A model generated the notes under the pieces. It was not told the origin of the DNA, made no database searches, and saw only the letters and a program-made list of their open reading frames with translations. DNA of 18,656 bases, taken from positions 1 to 18,656 of the forward strand of contig JAUYBT010000255.1 of NCBI GenBank assembly GCA_030692905.1. Reading direction: 5' to 3'. The stretch comes from Bacteroidales bacterium. Its GTDB lineage: Bacteria > Bacteroidota > Bacteroidia > Bacteroidales > VadinHA17. Positions 15,889 through 18,656 of the stretch are shown piece after piece; within the stretch, counting starts at the first letter, position 1; every line of letters starts with the position of its first letter. The position numbers and the translations under genes were made by a program.

Positions 15889-16542
15889 TTAAAAAATTAC
15901 TTTCATGCTCACATTTAGTCCTGCTCCAGTAAAACCTCCTGGCAAAGACAACTGAACAGGAAAAACAGCAATATCAAGATTTTCACTGATATCGTAATTA
16001 AAAAGGCTGGCATCAACATTAGCATCAAGAATCGATATCAGATACCATCCTGCGATGCCAATATACGAAAGATCGCGGTATCTCTTGTAATGGTCAACAC
16101 CCTGAAGCATCCGATCTTTCCAATATGACGCCCTTGAGGGATTATGAGAATCAGGAAACAAAACAGGGTCATAAGATGGAGCATCGTCAGGGATCAGATC
16201 CAGGTAGCTTTTTGTCTCCGGAACTGCATCTGTAAAGTCCTGATAAGCTTTCATATACTCGATATACTTCGATGAATTGAACCCTGCGCTATATATAAGC
16301 CCTCCGAAGCCGGCATATACCAGGGGAATTTTCCAGTATTTCCTGTTGTAGATCTGTCCAAGGCCAGGGAATGCAACAGCCATCATGGTTGCTTTCAGCG
16401 GTTCTGCCTGAAATTTATGCTTCTCAGGCTTTTTGACAGGTATTGTATCCTGTGCAAATATGTTCTGCTGAATACAAAACATTTGCAGAATTAGTATAAT
16501 CAGTATTTTTTGAAATGTCTTCAAATTAAAACAAACCGGCAT
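15889..16542 (-). CDS. DUF5683 family envelope protein
   Basis: The 217-residue protein begins with a basic and then strongly hydrophobic segment (about 8-30, ending IFAQ), probably a signal peptide. The core motif FPGLGQIYNRKYWKIPLVYAG (58-78) is the hallmark of DUF5683, a Bacteroidota family of unknown function, and is followed by a second short hydrophobic stretch (GGLIYSAGF). The C-terminal half contains strands suggestive of an outer-membrane or membrane-associated protein. In relatives I know of, this gene commonly follows parB and precedes a LysM transglycosylase, as here. Proposed functions would be guesses; envelope location is the most the sequence supports. Confidence 0.88.
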   Translation of the reverse strand: MPVCFNLKTFQKILIILILQMFCIQQNIFAQDTIPVKKPEKHKFQAEPLKATMMAVAFPGLGQIYNRKYWKIPLVYAGFGGLIYSAGFNSSKYIEYMKAYQDFTDAVPETKSYLDLIPDDAPSYDPVLFPDSHNPSRASYWKDRMLQGVDHYKRYRDLSYIGIAGWYLISILDANVDASLFNYDISENLDIAVFPVQLSLPGGFTGAGLNVSMKVIF

Positions 16543-16586
16543 TAATCGCCAGATACCTGTATAACGCGCGATAAAGATAATTATTT

Positions 16587-17474
16587 TCAGGAGTTCAGGC
16601 GGTCAAATACCCCTAAAATGCGCTCCATTTCTTCAGGGCTTTCAAATAGGATAACGATCTTACCCTTCCCCTTTTCGTTTATTCTGAAGTTTACTTTAGC
16701 TGAAAATAACTTATTGAGATGGTTTGAAAGCTGAGTGAAATCATCATTGAGTTTCCTCCTCTTTTCAATCTTTCCGGGGTCTTTGATTTTTTCCGATTGA
16801 AGTTGCCTTACCAGCTCTTCTACCTGTCGTACAGACAGTTCCCCGTCAATTATCTGATAATAAACATTGATTTGCCTTTTGGGATCTTCTATATTGACGA
16901 GTGTCCGGGCATGGCCCATCATCAGGTGTTTGTTCTTAATCCCGAGTTGTATCTCGGCCGGCAGTTTGAGAAGGCGGAGATAGTTTGCTATAGTTGACCG
17001 TTGTTTGCCAACCCTGTCGCTCAACTGCTCCTGGGTAAGCTTGCACTCCTCTATGAGTCGTTGAAAACTTATTGCGACCTCCACTGCATCGAGGTCTTCG
17101 CGCTGAATATTCTCTACCAGTGCAAGTTCGAGCATAGCCTGATCATCAGCTGTTCTGATATAAGCAGGTACATGAGTAAGTCCTGCCAGACGCGCAGCCC
17201 TGAGTCTCCTTTCACCGGCAATGAGCTGATATCTGCCATTACCAGTCTCACGTACTGTAAGTGGCTGAACAATACCAAGTTCCTTTATTGATGTTGCAAG
17301 TTCTTCAAGAGACTGTTCATCAAAGCTCATCCTTGGCTGAAAAGGATTAGCTTCTATCGAATCGACTGATATATCAAGGTTGGCTTCAACTTTCTTTTCA
17401 AGAACCTCTTTCTCCACACCATCTATTAATGCACCAAGACCTCTTCCCAACGCATTTTTCTTTGTCATATTCAT
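16587..17474 (-). CDS. parB: Chromosome-partitioning protein ParB
   Basis: ParB binds parS sites near the origin and, as a CTP-dependent clamp, spreads along DNA to load SMC and guide segregation with ParA. The 295 residues show the N-terminal ALGRGLGALI segment (ParA-contacting), the CTP-binding core with NPFQPR (43-48), GERRLRA (87-93) and ENIQRE (121-126), a helix-turn-helix (about 147-170) and a C-terminal dimerisation region rich in Lys. All nucleotide-binding motifs are intact. The start could be Met1 or Met3 (6 nt later). It follows parA by 32 nt in the same transcript. I did not find a convincing parS sequence in the window. Confidence 0.96.
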   Translation of the reverse strand: MNMTKKNALGRGLGALIDGVEKEVLEKKVEANLDISVDSIEANPFQPRMSFDEQSLEELATSIKELGIVQPLTVRETGNGRYQLIAGERRLRAARLAGLTHVPAYIRTADDQAMLELALVENIQREDLDAVEVAISFQRLIEECKLTQEQLSDRVGKQRSTIANYLRLLKLPAEIQLGIKNKHLMMGHARTLVNIEDPKRQINVYYQIIDGELSVRQVEELVRQLQSEKIKDPGKIEKRRKLNDDFTQLSNHLNKLFSAKVNFRINEKGKGKIVILFESPEEMERILGVFDRLNS

Positions 17475-17506
17475 TACTATTTCCGGTAATTAATAAGTTC
17501 TGTTAA

Positions 17507-18286
17507 CTACTTTTTCCCTCTGGTTTCCTGTTTCTCAATCAGCTCTTTGGCAAGATTAAGATAATTGACTGTACCTCTTGAATCGGCATCATAAAGAATA
17601 GCAGGCTGACCAAAGCTTGGTGCTTCAGAAAGCTTGACATTCCTCTGAATGATTGTTTTAAAAACCATCTGCTGGAAATGCTTATTTACCTCATCAGCAA
17701 CCTGGTTCGATAACCTGAGCCGGGAGTCATACATAGTAAGAAGGAATCCCTCGATCTCAAGATCCGGATTAAGATTATTCTGAATTATTTTTATAGTATT
17801 AAGCAGCTTGCCGAGTCCCTCCAAAGCAAAATACTCACACTGAACCGGTATTATTACCGAATGTGATGCCGTAAGGGCATTCACGGTAAGCAGTCCGAGC
17901 GACGGAGAACAGTCAATGAGAATGTAATCATAGTCTCCTTCGATTTTCTTAAGGACCTCTTTAAGTATCTTTTCTCTCCCGGGCCTGTCAAGCATTTCAA
18001 TTTCAGCGCCTACCAGGTCTATATTTGAGGGTATTATTGAAAGGTTTTCAACTTCACAGGCCATTAAGGCTTCACTTGGCTTTTTCCCGTCTATCAGACA
18101 ATCATATATTGTACATCTTATCTGCCTTGTATCGATTCCTATCCCTGAAGTTGCATTTGCCTGTGGATCACCATCAACAATCAGCACCTTTTTCTCAAGA
18201 GCGGCAAGACTTGCCGCCAGATTTATTGCTGTTGTTGTCTTCCCAACACCACCCTTCTGATTCGCTATTGCTATAATCCTTCCCAT
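17507..18286 (-). CDS. parA: Chromosome-partitioning ATPase ParA (Soj-like)
   Basis: ParA is a Walker-type ATPase that binds the nucleoid non-specifically and is released by ParB, moving origins apart. Its 259 residues begin directly with the deviant Walker A motif KGGVGKTT (11-18), followed by VDGDPQANAT (37-46) and Walker B LIDCSPSLG (123-131). There is no N-terminal DNA-binding domain, which fits chromosomal Soj proteins more than large plasmid ParA proteins. It is the first gene of the leftward five-gene block and has its own candidate promoter 38 nt upstream. Confidence 0.97.
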   Translation of the reverse strand: MGRIIAIANQKGGVGKTTTAINLAASLAALEKKVLIVDGDPQANATSGIGIDTRQIRCTIYDCLIDGKKPSEALMACEVENLSIIPSNIDLVGAEIEMLDRPGREKILKEVLKKIEGDYDYILIDCSPSLGLLTVNALTASHSVIIPVQCEYFALEGLGKLLNTIKIIQNNLNPDLEIEGFLLTMYDSRLRLSNQVADEVNKHFQQMVFKTIIQRNVKLSEAPSFGQPAILYDADSRGTVNYLNLAKELIEKQETRGKK

Positions 18287-18323
18287 CTCTTATCTTTAAT
18301 TATTTGAGTTATATTTTGAGTTT

Positions 18324-18331
18324 CAAATTTA
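18324..18331 (-). promoter_or_regulatory. -7 promoter element for the parA operon
   Basis: Read on the minus strand this is TAAATTTG, a perfect TAnnTTTG element. Transcription would begin about 30 nt before the parA ATG. The -33 region would fall inside the palindrome at 18341-18360, so a protein bound there could control this promoter. Confidence 0.6.
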
Positions 18332-18340
18332 CTATTTATG

Positions 18341-18360
18341 CACTACTGCTACAGGTAGTG
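18341..18360. promoter_or_regulatory. Palindrome overlapping the parA -33 region (candidate operator)
   Basis: CACTAC (18341-18346) and GTAGTG (18355-18360) form a perfect 6-bp inverted repeat around an 8-nt centre. It lies 9 nt upstream of the parA -7 element, over the expected -33 position. An operator for autoregulation or another regulator is possible; a small cruciform without function is the alternative. Confidence 0.4.
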
Positions 18361-18445
18361 AAAGATGTAATTGTAAACATTTTTTTCGTGGTTTTCAACA
18401 TTTTGTTAACACCAGATAAATTTTTCGAAAAGCATAACTTCCTGA

Positions 18446-18480
18446 CTTTGTGAGCCTTTGTGATTTTGCGCCTTAGTGGC
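18446..18480. repeat. CTTTGTG repeat, 10-nt period
   Basis: CTTTGTGAGC (18446-18455) and CTTTGTGATT (18456-18465) are followed by a decayed copy, CTTAGTGGC (18472-18480). In reverse orientation this resembles the CACAGAG repeat at 6296-6325. The function is unknown. Confidence 0.65.
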
Positions 18481-18580
18481 AATTCTTCATGTCACCACGA
18501 CTTTAAGGGGTACTGAGCTTCATAAAGACATCATTAGTATGATATTAAACTGGTTTTTAAAAAATTATCCGATTTTTTTC

Positions 18581-18588
18581 CATCTTTG
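18581..18588 (+). promoter_or_regulatory. Candidate -7 element for the rightward partial gene
   Basis: CATCTTTG matches TAnnTTTG at all but the first base and lies 24 nt before the ATG at 18613, a spacing like that of the other promoters here. No clear -33 TTTG precedes it. Confidence 0.35.
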
Positions 18589-18612
18589 TCTGCCATAAAA
18601 CAAAACCGATAG

Positions 18613-18656
18613 ATGAATCAAAATTCCAACCAGAAAGAATGGCTGGTCATAGTTAA
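18613..18656 (+). CDS. Start of a gene, possibly diacylglycerol kinase family (partial)
   Basis: Fourteen codons are present before the window ends: MNQNSNQKEWLVIV followed by AA of an Asn or Lys codon. The run WLVIV, probably followed by Asn, is how proteins of the diacylglycerol/sphingosine kinase family (YegS/DagK-like) often begin, where it leads into an NP-x-(A/S)-G nucleotide-binding motif. With so little sequence other families remain possible. The gene is divergent from parA. Confidence 0.4.
   Translation, partial: MNQNSNQKEWLVIV

Larger units (their letters stand above)
18287..18612. other. Divergent intergenic region between parA and a possible lipid-kinase gene
   Basis: This 326-nt gap holds no credible gene. 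From left to right it contains the parA promoter, a 20-nt palindrome, an AT-rich stretch (18371-18430), a 10-nt-period CTTTGTG repeat and a candidate rightward promoter. I see no clear DnaA-box cluster or parS site. Confidence 0.7.

Noticed and set aside
18371..18430. Origin of replication beside parA
   Set aside because: The stretch is AT-rich with TTTTCAACA/GTTAACA words, but there is no cluster of DnaA boxes and no dnaA gene; parAB alone does not place an origin here.

Overview
The window looks like chromosomal DNA of an anaerobic, fermentative member of the Bacteroidota (Bacteroidales/Marinilabiliales-like). The signs are a DUF4290 gene coupled to murA, a parA-parB-DUF5683-transglycosylase cluster, promoters of the TAnnTTTG type with almost no Shine-Dalgarno sequences, a MurA with Asp in place of the fosfomycin-target Cys, and HydF, which implies an [FeFe] hydrogenase elsewhere in the genome. 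This assignment rests on gene content and motifs I recognise, not on a search.

Layout. 1-131: heptameric tandem repeats. 132-1889 (-): secreted right-handed beta-helix protein. 2103-4051 (+): DUF4290 gene and murA, translationally coupled. 4249-6096 (+): grpE and dnaJ, the co-chaperones of DnaK (dnaK itself is not here). 6097-6365: GC-rich hairpins and a 10-nt-period repeat. 6366-8664 (+): two-gene ABC exporter (ATPase plus ABC-2 permease). 8774-9949 (+): NtrC-type response regulator that has a receiver and an AAA+ domain but no DNA-binding domain. 9999-11228 (+): hydF. 11256-11314: GC-rich inverted repeat between convergent transcription units. 11323-18286 (-): a tight five-gene block, read from the right as parA, parB, a DUF5683 envelope protein, a LysM lytic transglycosylase and a 995-residue SGNH-MBOAT fusion. 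18287-18612: divergent intergenic region with a parA promoter and a palindrome. 18613 onward (+): first 14 codons of what may be a diacylglycerol kinase-family gene.

Functional themes. Much of the window concerns the cell envelope and chromosome upkeep: peptidoglycan precursor synthesis (MurA), peptidoglycan cleavage (transglycosylase), probable O-acylation of an exported polymer (SGNH-MBOAT), and chromosome segregation (ParAB). The rest is protein folding (GrpE, DnaJ), export (ABC), regulation (NtrC-like) and hydrogenase maturation (HydF).

The two most interesting signals are these. First, nearly every larger intergenic gap carries its own short imperfect tandem array, with different sequences but the same 7-nt (or 14-nt) period, and at two sites the array is paired with an inverted copy. 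Second, one polypeptide joins an apparently intact periplasmic SGNH esterase/transferase domain to a membrane MBOAT acyltransferase, functions usually encoded by separate genes. I found no CRISPR array, tRNA, rRNA, insertion sequence or convincing parS site.
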